From assembly GCF_000317065.1 (NCBI RefSeq), contig NC_019701.1, positions 3,668,001 to 3,732,000 on the forward strand: a DNA stretch of 64,000 bases, written 5' to 3'. Below are positions 33,819 through 43,194 of the stretch, piece by piece (positions within the stretch are counted from its first letter, which is position 1; the number at the start of each line of letters is the position of its first letter). This DNA is from Pseudanabaena sp. PCC 7367 (lineage in GTDB: Bacteria; Cyanobacteriota; Cyanobacteriia; Pseudanabaenales; Pseudanabaenaceae). The notes beneath the pieces were generated by a model. The model saw only the letters and a program-made list of their open reading frames with translations. It made no database searches and was not told the origin of the DNA. A program made the translations under genes and the position numbers.

Positions 33819-34823
33819 GCCGTCTGATTGGTATTAAGTAGTTATTAATGGTCATTGATATTCAAGAGTTTAGTAATGCCCAATAATGATCTAGATTGAT
33901 ACCAATTTCCTAGAGTGACTATGGTGTAAGCCTATTCTAAAAGATTGCAATCGATCATATTTAATCTGGTTTAGTGCTCATCAATCAGCTATTTGTTGAG
34001 TCATTGATTTAACTACATGCGAAAAAGCTGATTCCCCAAAAAATACCCTTTGGCAGGGCAAAACAAAAAACATGTAGCGCAGCAATCCAGACCAAATTGA
34101 GCTTTTTGACTGGTATGCAAATGGTTCAAGGCTACATTCAAAAATCTTAGAGCACTTATTTTGGCTGTCTAGTCTATCTAAGGGCTGTCATACTCAGATA
34201 GGGCATAAGAAAGGAAATATTCGATCGCTATAGCAGCTAGCTGAGTTAATTGCGTAACTCGATCGGGTTAGGTAATTATTCCTTCCTTTAAGTATAAGTA
34301 ATTTTTTTGCTAATGGGCAAATTCATTTTGCGATCGACAGATTTTGATTATATGGCTGATTATTTGCTGCGCATATTTGCTACTAAGAATCGATCGATTA
34401 GTTCATCGTTTGGGACTGAATATATTTGATACTGAATATATAGGGGTAAGGATTTGCAACTAAACATTCTTAATTAAGTCTTGAGCATATGTTCAAGATT
34501 TTGCCGATCATAGTAGGTTGAGTTGCTTCAATTTTGGCATCACCCCACTTCCCAAAAACTCCCTCCCACATGATTACTCAGAAAAGCTTAGAATAGCTAG
34601 AGCGGTTTTCCAAAATACTATGCTTGATGCTATTTCAAGTGAGATGTTGTGTAGGTAGAGACCTAAATGCTTTGATCTATAAGGTATTCATACAAAAGAA
34701 GTCTTTTGAAGATGCATTAATCAATTAAGTGAGTAATTGCAGGTTGTGCATAGGTCGCCAAACAATGTAGGGAATCGCTAAGAATAGAATAATCATTAGG
34801 CATCTTAAGTATAGAAAGGCAAA
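33819..34823. other. 1 kb gene-free region upstream of crtQ
   Basis: Long AT-rich spacer between the response regulator (minus) and crtQ (plus). No frame is credible; a minus-strand frame entering crtQ (34725-35273) is its shadow. There are several CGATCG half-sites but no HIP1 octamer, and no tRNA-like cloverleaf or strong terminator. The AT-rich run at 34650-34820 should carry the crtQ promoter. A regulatory RNA cannot be excluded. Confidence 0.4.
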
Positions 34824-36245
34824 ATGCGAGCAGCAATCATCGGTGCAGGTTTGGCAGGTTTGAGCACAGCAGTAGAACTGTGCGATCGTGGCTATGCAGT
34901 AGAAATTTTTGAGTCGCGCCCATTTGTTGGCGGTAAGGTGGGAAGCTGGATTGACCAAGACGGCAACCATATTGAGATGGGTTTGCATGTCTTTTTTGGC
35001 TGCTACTATAACCTGTTCAGCCTGATGCAGAAGGTGGGAGCGTTTGAGCATCTGCTCCGTAAAGAACATACCCACACCTTTATCAATCGTGGCGGCAGAA
35101 CTGGTGAGCTGGATTTTCGCAACTTTGGCGGCGCTCCTTTTCATGGCCTGAAGGCGTTTTTCACCACCTCGCAACTTTCGCTCAAGGACAAGCTCCAGAA
35201 TGCGATCGCCCTGGGCACCAGCCCGATCGTCCGGGCTCTGGTTGATCCCAAGGGGGCACTCGATGATATTCACAAACTAGATCATATTAGCTTTGCCGAT
35301 TGGTTCCGCTCCCACGGTGGCTCCCAGGCTAGCATTGAGCAAATGTGGAATGCGATCGCCTACGGCCTAGGATTCATCGATTGTGAAAATATTTCTGCTC
35401 GCTGTATGCTCACCATCTTTCAGTTTTTTGCTACCCGCACCGAGGCATCGGTATTACGGATGTTGGAGGGATCGCCGCAGGAATTTTTACACAATCCGAT
35501 CGTTAAATATATTGAGTCCAAGGGTGGCAAGATTCATTTGCGTCAGGGCATCCGTGAGATTCTATTTGAAGGCGAGGGGGATGCTACCAGCGTGACTGGC
35601 CTGGTGGTTGGCAAAGAAGACAGCGAGGAAATCATTACCGCCGATACCTATATTTGTGCCACCGATGTGCCTGGGGTGAAGCGATTGCTACCGGAAAAGT
35701 GGCGGCAGTGGGATCAATTTGCCAACATCTATAAATTAGCAGCGGTACCAGTTGTCACAGTACAACTGCGGTTTGATGGCTGGGTCAGCGATCTCGACAA
35801 TTTGCTCTATGCCGTGGGCGTAGATTTTTCCACCTTTGCCGATCTAGCCGTAACCAGCCCCACTGATTATTATAAAGAAGGTGAAGGCTCATTGTTGCAG
35901 TTGGTGCTCACCCCTGGCGATCCATTTATTAAAGAAAGTAATGAGGCGATCGTAGAACATGTTTTGGCGCAGGTGCATGAGGTACTGCCCAATTCCCGCG
36001 ACTTGAATGTACTCTGGTCTAGTGTGGTGAAGCTGGCAAAATCGCTCTATCGGGAAGCACCAGGTATGGATGTCTATCGCCCCGACCAAAAAACACCGAT
36101 CGCTAATTTCTTCTTGGCCGGTAGCTACACCATGCAGGATTACATTGATAGTATGGAGGGAGCCACGATCTCTGGACGGCGCTGTGCTGGCGCGGTTTTG
36201 GGTGAAAGCAAGGTAGTTCCCACCTGGCCACAGATTGGCATTTAA
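34824..36245 (+). CDS. crtQ: Zeta-carotene desaturase
   Basis: A 473-residue FAD-dependent desaturase converting zeta-carotene to lycopene in carotenoid synthesis. The N-terminus has the dinucleotide fold [18 protein letters not shown] and [22 protein letters not shown]. The C-terminal FAD signature is [20 protein letters not shown]. The family-specific [22 protein letters not shown] block separates it from phytoene desaturase CrtP. The size fits cyanobacterial CrtQ/Zds. It lies 23 bp before queD on the same strand, so co-transcription is possible. It acts at the thylakoid or cytoplasmic membrane surface. Confidence 0.94.
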   Translation: MRAAIIGAGLAGLSTAVELCDRGYAVEIFESRPFVGGKVGSWIDQDGNHIEMGLHVFFGCYYNLFSLMQKVGAFEHLLRKEHTHTFINRGGRTGELDFRNFGGAPFHGLKAFFTTSQLSLKDKLQNAIALGTSPIVRALVDPKGALDDIHKLDHISFADWFRSHGGSQASIEQMWNAIAYGLGFIDCENISARCMLTIFQFFATRTEASVLRMLEGSPQEFLHNPIVKYIESKGGKIHLRQGIREILFEGEGDATSVTGLVVGKEDSEEIITADTYICATDVPGVKRLLPEKWRQWDQFANIYKLAAVPVVTVQLRFDGWVSDLDNLLYAVGVDFSTFADLAVTSPTDYYKEGEGSLLQLVLTPGDPFIKESNEAIVEHVLAQVHEVLPNSRDLNVLWSSVVKLAKSLYREAPGMDVYRPDQKTPIANFFLAGSYTMQDYIDSMEGATISGRRCAGAVLGESKVVPTWPQIGI

Positions 36246-36268
36246 AGACGAAGGACTTAATAAATCAA

Positions 36269-36667
36269 GTGCCTGAATGGATTGTGTATAAAGAGTTTCG
36301 GTTTGAAGCTGCCCATCTGCTGCCCGATCATGATGGCAAATGTCGGCGGTTGCATGGGCATAGCTGGGTTTGTCTGGTCTATGTCAAGGTTGGTCAGTTA
36401 ATTGCCGATGGTCCTAAGCAGGGCATGGCGATCGACTTTGCCGACATCAAAAAATATATGCAGCCAATCCTGGATAACTACTTGGATCACTACTACCTCA
36501 ATGAGACTCTGGGCTTAGAGAATCCTACCTGTGAGGCGATCGCCCGCTGGCTCTATGAACAGCTTGAGCAAGCTAAGCTACCGGGTCTCCATGCCGTGGA
36601 AATCAAAGAAACTTGCACCTCAGGGGTTTGGTATAGTGCCGATGGGAGCTTAATGTTGCCGAGCTGA
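36269..36667 (+). CDS. queD: 6-carboxytetrahydropterin synthase (QueD family)
   Basis: A 132-residue T-fold enzyme. Zinc-binding histidines are visible in RFEAAHLLPDHDGKCRRLHGHSW, with the catalytic Cys in GKCRRLHGH, and the GMAIDFADIK block follows. The family converts dihydroneopterin triphosphate to 6-carboxytetrahydropterin for queuosine and other deazapurines. Eukaryote-like 6-pyruvoyl-tetrahydropterin synthase activity is the main alternative. The GTG start at 36269 is the only one giving the family N-terminus. It sits directly after crtQ. Confidence 0.85.
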   Translation: MPEWIVYKEFRFEAAHLLPDHDGKCRRLHGHSWVCLVYVKVGQLIADGPKQGMAIDFADIKKYMQPILDNYLDHYYLNETLGLENPTCEAIARWLYEQLEQAKLPGLHAVEIKETCTSGVWYSADGSLMLPS

Positions 36668-36809
36668 GAATATGGGGATCTTTGCGATCGTCTTGACCTG
36701 GCCAAGATTTAGGGCATATTGCTTAAATTATTGTCCTTTACTCAAATACTCAATAATCATTTGCAAAAAGCAAACCTGTCTCTGTAATCCGATCGAGTTT
36801 TTAAGATTA

Positions 36810-37262
36810 ATGGATGCTCCACCCGATAGTTTCCTGCTCACCCATGAACCCTTGGATTTGGCGATCGCCTATGCCGCTGCCGATGCTGCCCAAAATGGCG
36901 CAGTGGTGCTGATGAGTGGCATGGTGCGTAACCAAACCGGCGACCGGCAGGTTAACTATTTAGATTATCAAGCCTATGCACCAATGGCATTGCGGGTATT
37001 TGCTCAGATTGCCACTGAAATTCGCAACCGTTATCCAGCGATCACCAGGGTAGTGATTCATCATCGTTTGGGCAAACTAACCGTAGGCGAAATTAGCGTG
37101 ATCATCGCGGTGGGATCACCACACCGAGCAGAAGCCTTTGATGCTTGCCAGAGTGCGATCGATACGCTCAAGGATCATGCGCCGATCTGGAAAAAAGAAC
37201 ATTGGCGCGATGGCGCTAGCACCTGGGTCAACATTGAAAAGATTGGTCAGTCAATGATGTAA
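36810..37262 (+). CDS. moaE: Molybdopterin synthase catalytic subunit
   Basis: The large subunit of molybdopterin synthase, which inserts dithiolene sulfur into precursor Z for molybdenum cofactor. I choose the ATG at 36810, giving 150 residues (MDAPPDSFLLT). The open frame extends back to 36672, but that part is Cys-rich and not family-like. Signatures are GAVVLMSGMVRNQTGDRQV, YLDYQAYAPMA, IHHRLGKLTVGE and the C-terminal APIWKKEHWRDG with catalytic lysines. The partner MoaD is not in this window. It follows queD after a 142-bp gap. Confidence 0.9.
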   Translation: MDAPPDSFLLTHEPLDLAIAYAAADAAQNGAVVLMSGMVRNQTGDRQVNYLDYQAYAPMALRVFAQIATEIRNRYPAITRVVIHHRLGKLTVGEISVIIAVGSPHRAEAFDACQSAIDTLKDHAPIWKKEHWRDGASTWVNIEKIGQSMM

Positions 37263-37444
37263 TCGGATTCAGCGATTTTTAGCAGCATATATGTTTGCGA
37301 AGGTCTTAAACCTGACCATATGACCATATGATTGCCAAAAAGCTCGCTCGAAGTTGCCCTGCTCGGTGTAGTTGCTCAATAATCTTTACTGTATACTACG
37401 CTGGCGAATCCTAAGCTATGATTTAGGCAGTCAGGCCATTGCCA

Positions 37445-38275
37445 ATGCAAAAACAGTCGATCGAGAAAGCCGGGTTCAATATCCGCAATTTACGCCCCAG
37501 TGATATTGCTAGCCTATCGAAAATATTGGCTAGTAGTTTTTATTTAGAACCAAATCGAGCCAATGGCTTTGCCCCTGTGGTGCGATGGCTTTATCCCTTT
37601 ATTTGTTGGGGCATTGCCGCCGATTTATTGAGCCGTTTATCTGATTATAAATTTCGCCATGTTTGCCTAGTTGCCACTTGCGCAGGTTATTCTGAACGCG
37701 ACGATCGCAGTCCAGTAGTAGATCATGAGCGATCTAAGCCCCAAGATTGCGCTAACTATGCGCCACCAAACTACAAGCCTCATCAACCATCCTACTATCC
37801 AAATCTCAACCAGAAACTTACCCACAACTTAAATACCAACTTTGCGCCTTCATCTCAACTCTGGCTAAGTAAATCATTCAATCAGGCTAGATCTGGTACG
37901 GATCGATCGCACCATGCCTCAACGCCAGCAAACGAGGCGATCGCCACCGTAGAATTAGGTTTACAAAAAATTTCCCTACCTGCCCACAAATTCAACCTGT
38001 TTAAGCACCAGAAGCAATATCCCTATATTTCCAACCTGGCCGTCCATCCAGGATGGCGGCGGCGGGGCATGGCTCAAGCACTACTGCGATCTACCGAACA
38101 ATTTGCAATTCGGTGGGGACACCGCCAGATTTTTTTGCATGTCTTAGAAAACAATTTACCAGCGCGATCGCTCTATCATCAATTGGGCTACGAGCTTTAC
38201 AAAGTTGAGACCGATCTCAGCGTGTGGTTATTGGGCTATCCACGCCGCCTACTATTACGCAAGCAACTTAAGTAA
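37445..38275 (+). CDS. GNAT-family N-acetyltransferase with a long internal insertion
   Basis: A 276-residue GNAT protein. The first strand and helix are at NIRNLRPSDIASLSKILASSF. The acetyl-CoA-binding motif is ISNLAVHPGWRRRGMAQALLRSTEQFA, with LHVLENNLPARSLYHQLGYE after it. Residues about 85-165 are a low-complexity, Ser/Asn/Pro/Tyr-rich insertion splitting the fold between these blocks, absent from ordinary RimI-like enzymes. The ATG at 37445 is preferred over a TTG at 37439. The substrate is unknown. No neighbour suggests one. Confidence 0.82.
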   Translation: MQKQSIEKAGFNIRNLRPSDIASLSKILASSFYLEPNRANGFAPVVRWLYPFICWGIAADLLSRLSDYKFRHVCLVATCAGYSERDDRSPVVDHERSKPQDCANYAPPNYKPHQPSYYPNLNQKLTHNLNTNFAPSSQLWLSKSFNQARSGTDRSHHASTPANEAIATVELGLQKISLPAHKFNLFKHQKQYPYISNLAVHPGWRRRGMAQALLRSTEQFAIRWGHRQIFLHVLENNLPARSLYHQLGYELYKVETDLSVWLLGYPRRLLLRKQLK

Positions 38276-38609
38276 GAGAAATCTAGGAACCAAACCAGGG
38301 TTATATCAGTCTGATGGGCTATATCTATAGATATATTTATGGTTAGGTTAAATCACTAATTTGGATCACAAAAGCGGTATATTGGCAGCATAATTAGCTT
38401 TGCGAGCCCTGCGTAAATCTACCTATAGCAAGTGTTACAGGATCTTGACAATTGTGATACCCAAGATCAAATAGGCGATCGGCCACTGGCAAACAAGATT
38501 TGTAGATCACTAAACTCAACCAGTTTTTTGATGTACAATTGTGCCCGGCAACTGAATTAGAGTTGCAACCCTCAAAAACTCAATTTACCTGATTAATATT
38601 TAAAATCGT
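38276..38609. other. Short gene-free region
   Basis: About 330 bp before the 59-residue gene. It has alternating A/T runs (TATATCTATAGATATATTTATGG around 38320-38342) and no frame. The stretch 38540-38605 probably holds the promoter of the next gene. Confidence 0.35.
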
Positions 38610-38789
38610 ATGAGTAAATCGATCGAAGCAGCTAGCAACACTCAGGGCAATAATTCTGCTAAGAGCAGTCTCTACACCGAGAATATTAGTGCCGAGCTTC
38701 TGCATCTTCAATCTGATATTGATGTATTGCTGCAAAAACTCCAAAGCCTTAGTTCCCGCAGACTCCAATCCACAGCTTCAGGCGATTAG
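38610..38789 (+). CDS. Small conserved-looking protein, 59 residues
   Basis: A 59-codon frame from ATG 38610 to TAG 38787-38789. It begins MSKSIEAASNTQGNNS and contains a helical core SAELLHLQSDIDVLLQKLQSL with regularly spaced Leu/Ile, suggesting a short coiled coil or a helix used in protein contact. The C-terminus is basic and Ser-rich. The core looks like small proteins found in other cyanobacteria, from memory only. A minus-strand frame over the same DNA (38580-38768) is less protein-like. It is too short for standard calls and has no paralogue in the window. Confidence 0.6.
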   Translation: MSKSIEAASNTQGNNSAKSSLYTENISAELLHLQSDIDVLLQKLQSLSSRRLQSTASGD

Positions 38790-39605
38790 TTGAAACTGCT
38801 TGCTTAGAATTTTTATATTTCATATTATAGGTGCTAGCCCGCTCAGCGCATTCAGCCCCTAGTTGTTGAGTCTTTTGCTTAGCTTAAACGCTCAGATCAC
38901 GGCTGAGTGAGATTTTTATCATTCGATCGGATCACAAATATAGTGAATAATATATATATGAGTATGGCAACTATATGGGTATGGCAACGCTAAGAAAAGC
39001 CATCAAAGCCCATATCAGTAGCATACAAACTGGAAGTAGCTAATAGTCGCAGTAATGCTTGCTCTACATTTATAGTTCTTTCTTCGCAAAACCATCATTA
39101 AATTTATTGCTATAATTCATATATCCTGTAATCGCTTATGTGTGGCAAGTTAGAGGACATATTCAGCGAATCAGCAAAAAACTGTATGCCGATCGCTCCT
39201 GAAGCCATGATTCTTCTCGTCCCAAAGTTGGTCTTTTGGCAAGGATGTGATTGTCTATAAAAATATCAATATATTGAGAATCATTAATATATGCTCTCAA
39301 AGATTGCAGAGCAAAGGTATCAGTATAAAGTCTTCCTTAACTATCAGGCTTTAGGGCGATCGATGCTGCTAAATATTAAGAGCAAACACAAGCATCAGTA
39401 AGGATTTTTGGCAAAGGACGCTTGAGCTAGTCTTGATCTTATGCCCAGATATCTTTATCTTATGCCCAGATATCTTTGCATGTGCAAGATTGCCAGAAAT
39501 CAGATGGTAAGCAAGGCACAAATGATCAAGTTCCCAAGAAATATTTTTAGTCAGCAGATTGACTAATATGCAGCATATCTCAGTTTTATTTACCAGGTTT
39601 ATAAA
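38790..39605. other. Gene-free region with a 21-bp tandem duplication
   Basis: About 815 bp between the small gene and the peroxidase. It has a perfect tandem duplication of a 21-bp unit at 39436-39456 and 39457-39477 (begins ATCTTATGCCC, ends AGATATCTTT, with a palindromic AGATATCT). There is also a GTATGGCAAC direct repeat near 38962-38989. No frame or RNA gene was recognised. The duplication lies about 130 bp before the peroxidase start and could affect its expression. Confidence 0.4.
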
Positions 39606-41294
39606 TTGATGGATACATTAATCCAAAGAGACCCCTTTGCTTCGGGATTTAGCTTCAATGATTTTCCCCGCCTTGATGGTACTGGTCATGATCCGAGCGA
39701 TCCCACATTAGGTGGTGTTGGCACTCGCTATCGACAACTCAATCCGATCGATTATGCGGATGGTTTATTCGCACCTGCTGGCGAGACTCGACCTGGTGCA
39801 CGTGAGATCAGCAATCGATTGATGTCGCAGACAACTTCGATCCCAGATCCAAGAGGCTTAACCGCGATGTCCTGGATTTTTGGTCAGTTCCTTAATCATG
39901 ATATTGATGATGCCAGACTGGGCACAATTCCCTTTCCGATCGAAGTACCGCCCGATGATCCCCAGATCAATAATCCTGCCTTTGTAGCTCAATTGGGGCG
40001 ATTTACCCGCAATGCGATCGACCCAGATACAGGCCCTCCCTTCAACGCCACTCCCGCTGCCCAGATTAACCAGGCTACCTCTTGGGTTGATGCATCGGTT
40101 GTTTACGGCACCAGCGAGGAACGCAGCAATGCAATTCGCAGTTTTACTGGTGGTCGTCTTGATACCAGCCCTGGTAATTTAGCACCGCTAGATGATACCA
40201 ATTTGCCGAATGCCACAGTGCCATTCATTCCTAAAGAAGAATTCTTCCTATTTGGCGATGTGCGCGGTAACCAACAGCTAGGCTTGATGGCCATGCAAAC
40301 GGTGTGGCTGCGTGAACATAACTACTGGGCTGATAAGTTGGCTGAAGCTCATCCCGATTGGACCGATGAACAGCTTTTCCAACGTGCCAGGGCGATCGTA
40401 ATTGCCGAATTCCAGGCCGTTTCCTATAACGAATATTTGCCTGCCATATTGGGAGTCGAGAATGTGGAAGCCTATGATGGCTTTGATTCCACTGCGGTGG
40501 CGCAAACCAGTTTAACCTTTGCTACCGGCGCATTTCGAGTCCCCCATAGTGCAGTCAATGAAACCTTTGCCCTGGTTACCGAAGATGGCACCGTCACTGG
40601 TGAAGTTTCTCTCTTTGATGGTAGTTTTGACCCGTTCTTCTTTCGCCAGGGACCCGATCTGGTGGAATCAGTGTTGCGGGGTGCTGCAACTACAGTTCGC
40701 GAAAAGAATGATCCTAAATATGTAAATGGACTCCGTAATAGTTTCTCAGACTTGGGCGCAGAGGATATCCAACGAGGCCGCGATCATGGCTTGCCCACCT
40801 ACAATGTGCTGCGCAATGTACTCGATCGCCTCCAACCAACTGGTCGCCCATTCCCTGAATTCACCAGCTTTAGTCAGCTTACGTCCGATCCCGAAGTGAT
40901 TGTGGCGTTGCAAGATCTCTATGGCGATATCAATAACATTGATATGATCACTGGGATGCTAGCGGAAGAATTACCCGTCGATCAATTTGGCCAAGCTACT
41001 TCCAGTGTGGGAGAAGTAACCGGGGAGATTCTGCGACTCACCTTCCAGCGCTTGCGTGATGGCGATCCATTCTATTACCAAAATCCGATCGAGACCGGTG
41101 GTATTTTTACAGATGCCGAGATTCAAGAGCTAAATGGCACCACCCTGGCTGATATCATTCGACGCACTTCTGGCATTAGCAACATAGCCGATAATGTGTT
41201 CGTAACTGACACCTTGCCACTACCTGATCCAAATCCAAGCGCGATCGGAGCCAATGATTTTATGGCGGGAGCCGATTCTATGCTTCTTGGCTAA
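39606..41294 (+). CDS. Animal-type haem peroxidase (cyanobacterial)
   Basis: A 562-residue peroxidase of the animal haem peroxidase superfamily. The distal His motif is FGQFLNHDIDD (His98-Asp99), the proximal region is FATGAFRVPHSAVNETF, and the characteristic QRGRDHGLPTYNVLR is present. The YNEYLPAILG block also fits. No signal peptide or additional domain is present, and the C-terminus ends in a short Asp/Pro-rich tail, which in related proteins may serve type I secretion. Some bacterial members generate hypohalous acids and have been proposed to act in defence. It is followed by a terminator and a convergent protease gene. Confidence 0.9.
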   Translation: MMDTLIQRDPFASGFSFNDFPRLDGTGHDPSDPTLGGVGTRYRQLNPIDYADGLFAPAGETRPGAREISNRLMSQTTSIPDPRGLTAMSWIFGQFLNHDIDDARLGTIPFPIEVPPDDPQINNPAFVAQLGRFTRNAIDPDTGPPFNATPAAQINQATSWVDASVVYGTSEERSNAIRSFTGGRLDTSPGNLAPLDDTNLPNATVPFIPKEEFFLFGDVRGNQQLGLMAMQTVWLREHNYWADKLAEAHPDWTDEQLFQRARAIVIAEFQAVSYNEYLPAILGVENVEAYDGFDSTAVAQTSLTFATGAFRVPHSAVNETFALVTEDGTVTGEVSLFDGSFDPFFFRQGPDLVESVLRGAATTVREKNDPKYVNGLRNSFSDLGAEDIQRGRDHGLPTYNVLRNVLDRLQPTGRPFPEFTSFSQLTSDPEVIVALQDLYGDINNIDMITGMLAEELPVDQFGQATSSVGEVTGEILRLTFQRLRDGDPFYYQNPIETGGIFTDAEIQELNGTTLADIIRRTSGISNIADNVFVTDTLPLPDPNPSAIGANDFMAGADSMLLG

Positions 41295-41384
41295 AACTAA
41301 TAGCATCTGAGGCTCTAACGATCGATTAGAAAATTAGAACCTGGCAATGTATTAAGTATTAAATTAAGTATTAATAAGTTTACT

Positions 41385-41413
41385 AGCAGCGGCTTATCGG
41401 TCGCTGTTTTTTA
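41385..41413 (+). terminator. Terminator after the peroxidase gene
   Basis: A 5-bp stem CAGCG / CGCTG around a 10-nt loop at 41387-41406, followed by TTTTTT. It sits directly before the end of the convergent protease gene. Confidence 0.75.
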
Positions 41414-41420
41414 TTAGGGA

Positions 41421-42761
41421 TTAGGGCTGCCAGGAACTTTGCTCACAGGACACAATCCGGTCTAAGTCTGCGATGCGGCGGGGATTCCGAGCAGCACGGG
41501 TGCGTTGCTCCATACTGATATTAATCAGTTCCATTTGCAATCGGGTTAAATAGGCCTGCTCCGCCGCTGAATCAATCGGATCGCCGCCAGAGGCATTGTC
41601 GATCGCAAAGTCTTCCACATTTTTGCTATAGGAATAATCAGGGTTGAAATTAAATCGCTTGACCAACTCATCTACCACATAACGCTGCTCTGGGCGGGCT
41701 GTTTTGAGGAGCTTGCTAATCGGTTGGCGGAAAATTTGATAGCGCAGCAATCGAGATGAACGCAGTTGTAACCAGGCTTCGGAGGTGGAAATCGGCAGAT
41801 CAGTAGTATATTCGTCTACCTTGGCAAAGGCATGGGCTTCCGCATAGGAAACCTGGCCATCTCGATCATAATCAGCGGATGGAACCGGCTTGCCAGTGCG
41901 ATCGCGGCCACTCAATCCCGCAAAGAAGCTGGAACTATAATCGCGGTAGTCCGATTCATCCACCGCTGGCGTACAGCCTACCGATGGTTGCGTTTTTACC
42001 GTAGCAAAGAAACCACAGCGATTTTGACTGGACAGAGACTTCTTGGGATTGCCATCTTTATAAATAAAATTGGCGAACGAACCGGAATAGCACTGCGCCA
42101 TCATTGCGGTCACAGTCTTATCGGCGGGTAATTGATCGAGCAGGTTGGCAAATTGCTGTACACTCACCGCTTCTTCGTACCACAACATCATCGCGTTGTT
42201 ATCGGCATTACGACGATTTAGTGTCCCATGTCCGGTGAAATAGAAAAACAAATCACGATTAGCCGCATTGGCTTGGCGATCGGTGGCTAGCCAGGCTTGC
42301 AAATTTTCGGGGGTTGCGGCACCGCGTAGGTGAGGGATTTCGGGCACTTTGTATTTTTCAGTGCCATCCACCTCGTCGATATACCGGATTGTGGCTTCAC
42401 CATCATTTCCATTGGCAAAAAACATCGCGGCTTGCTCTGGTTCGTAACCAAGCTTGGCCAGGGTGCGTTGAAAATATAGCAAGTTTTTCTCTAGGGCAAT
42501 TTCGTTGTAATCGGGGGCACCACCACCACCAAAAACTAAAAAACTAGTGGTGAGATTGGCTTTGGTTTTATCGCTGGATAAAAAGGAGACAGAGCAATTA
42601 GTTGAGACTGCATCAATACATGCATAATCCACTGGTTTAGTAACTAGATCAGAATCAGGGCGATCGCCCACCTTATCTACTCTCCCCGAACCAGGCACAC
42701 CGCAAAATTGCAAGGTGGCAAAGGTGGCACCTACCAAAACCAGCAAAATCTTGTGCATCAT
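41421..42761 (-). CDS. Secreted clan CD (caspase/legumain-like) cysteine protease with EF-hand
   Basis: A 446-residue protein with a signal peptide at its N-terminus (ILLVLVGATFATLQFC). The catalytic dyad of clan CD is visible: His178 in FYFTGHGTLNRR and Cys224 in MMAQCYSGSFA. The QCYSG pattern resembles C13/legumain-like and caspase-family proteins. Residues 297-308 (DYDRDGQVSYAE) form a canonical EF-hand loop, so Ca2+ regulation is possible. The acidic N-terminal mature segment (about 30-75) is variable. A Cys20 after a hydrophobic stretch could be a weak lipobox. Substrate and role are unknown. It lies convergent with the peroxidase. Confidence 0.75.
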   Translation of the reverse strand: MMHKILLVLVGATFATLQFCGVPGSGRVDKVGDRPDSDLVTKPVDYACIDAVSTNCSVSFLSSDKTKANLTTSFLVFGGGGAPDYNEIALEKNLLYFQRTLAKLGYEPEQAAMFFANGNDGEATIRYIDEVDGTEKYKVPEIPHLRGAATPENLQAWLATDRQANAANRDLFFYFTGHGTLNRRNADNNAMMLWYEEAVSVQQFANLLDQLPADKTVTAMMAQCYSGSFANFIYKDGNPKKSLSSQNRCGFFATVKTQPSVGCTPAVDESDYRDYSSSFFAGLSGRDRTGKPVPSADYDRDGQVSYAEAHAFAKVDEYTTDLPISTSEAWLQLRSSRLLRYQIFRQPISKLLKTARPEQRYVVDELVKRFNFNPDYSYSKNVEDFAIDNASGGDPIDSAAEQAYLTRLQMELINISMEQRTRAARNPRRIADLDRIVSCEQSSWQP

Positions 42762-43194
42762 ATGCTATTTCCCTGCGCCAATTTCAACTTATCTGCCGTT
42801 TATCTGCAGTGCTACTAACTTTTAGTCTAATCATACCTATTTAGTTTAGCTAATTGCTTAGTCACCCTTAGTCACTTAATTGATGGGGGAATTAGAACCA
42901 TTGACAGAATAATTTTGGGTTCCACCTTGATACCCTAGTAACAGTAGCTTTTCTCTATGATCGATCAGCAATGGATGGGTAGCTGAGCCAAGCCAATAAA
43001 TATCAAGCAACAAAATGATCCCCTCGGCTTACTAATTGATCAGGTTGATCAGGATTGATCAGGGGGAATGCATTGGAGCATATTTTACCAAGTTCGATCG
43101 TCAAGTACGAGGAGGATTTTTTAACCTATTTAACAATAAACATAAAAACTTTAAAAAATTAGAAATTTAGAAATTGACAGCGGGAACTGAACTA
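42762..43194. other. Intergenic region with a 9-bp repeat
   Basis: About 430 bp between the protease (minus) and the flavoprotein (plus). It holds three copies of TTGATCAGG at 43036, 43045 and 43055, the third after one extra base. The AT-rich 43130-43190 region should carry the flavoprotein promoter. No frame or structured RNA was seen. Confidence 0.4.

Noticed and set aside
34725-35273. 182-codon minus-strand frame over the start of crtQ
   Set aside because: It lies almost wholly within a clear crtQ coding region and has no protein-like features.
38580-38768. 62-codon minus-strand frame
   Set aside because: It opposes a more convincing 59-residue plus-strand gene at 38610-38789 with an amphipathic core.
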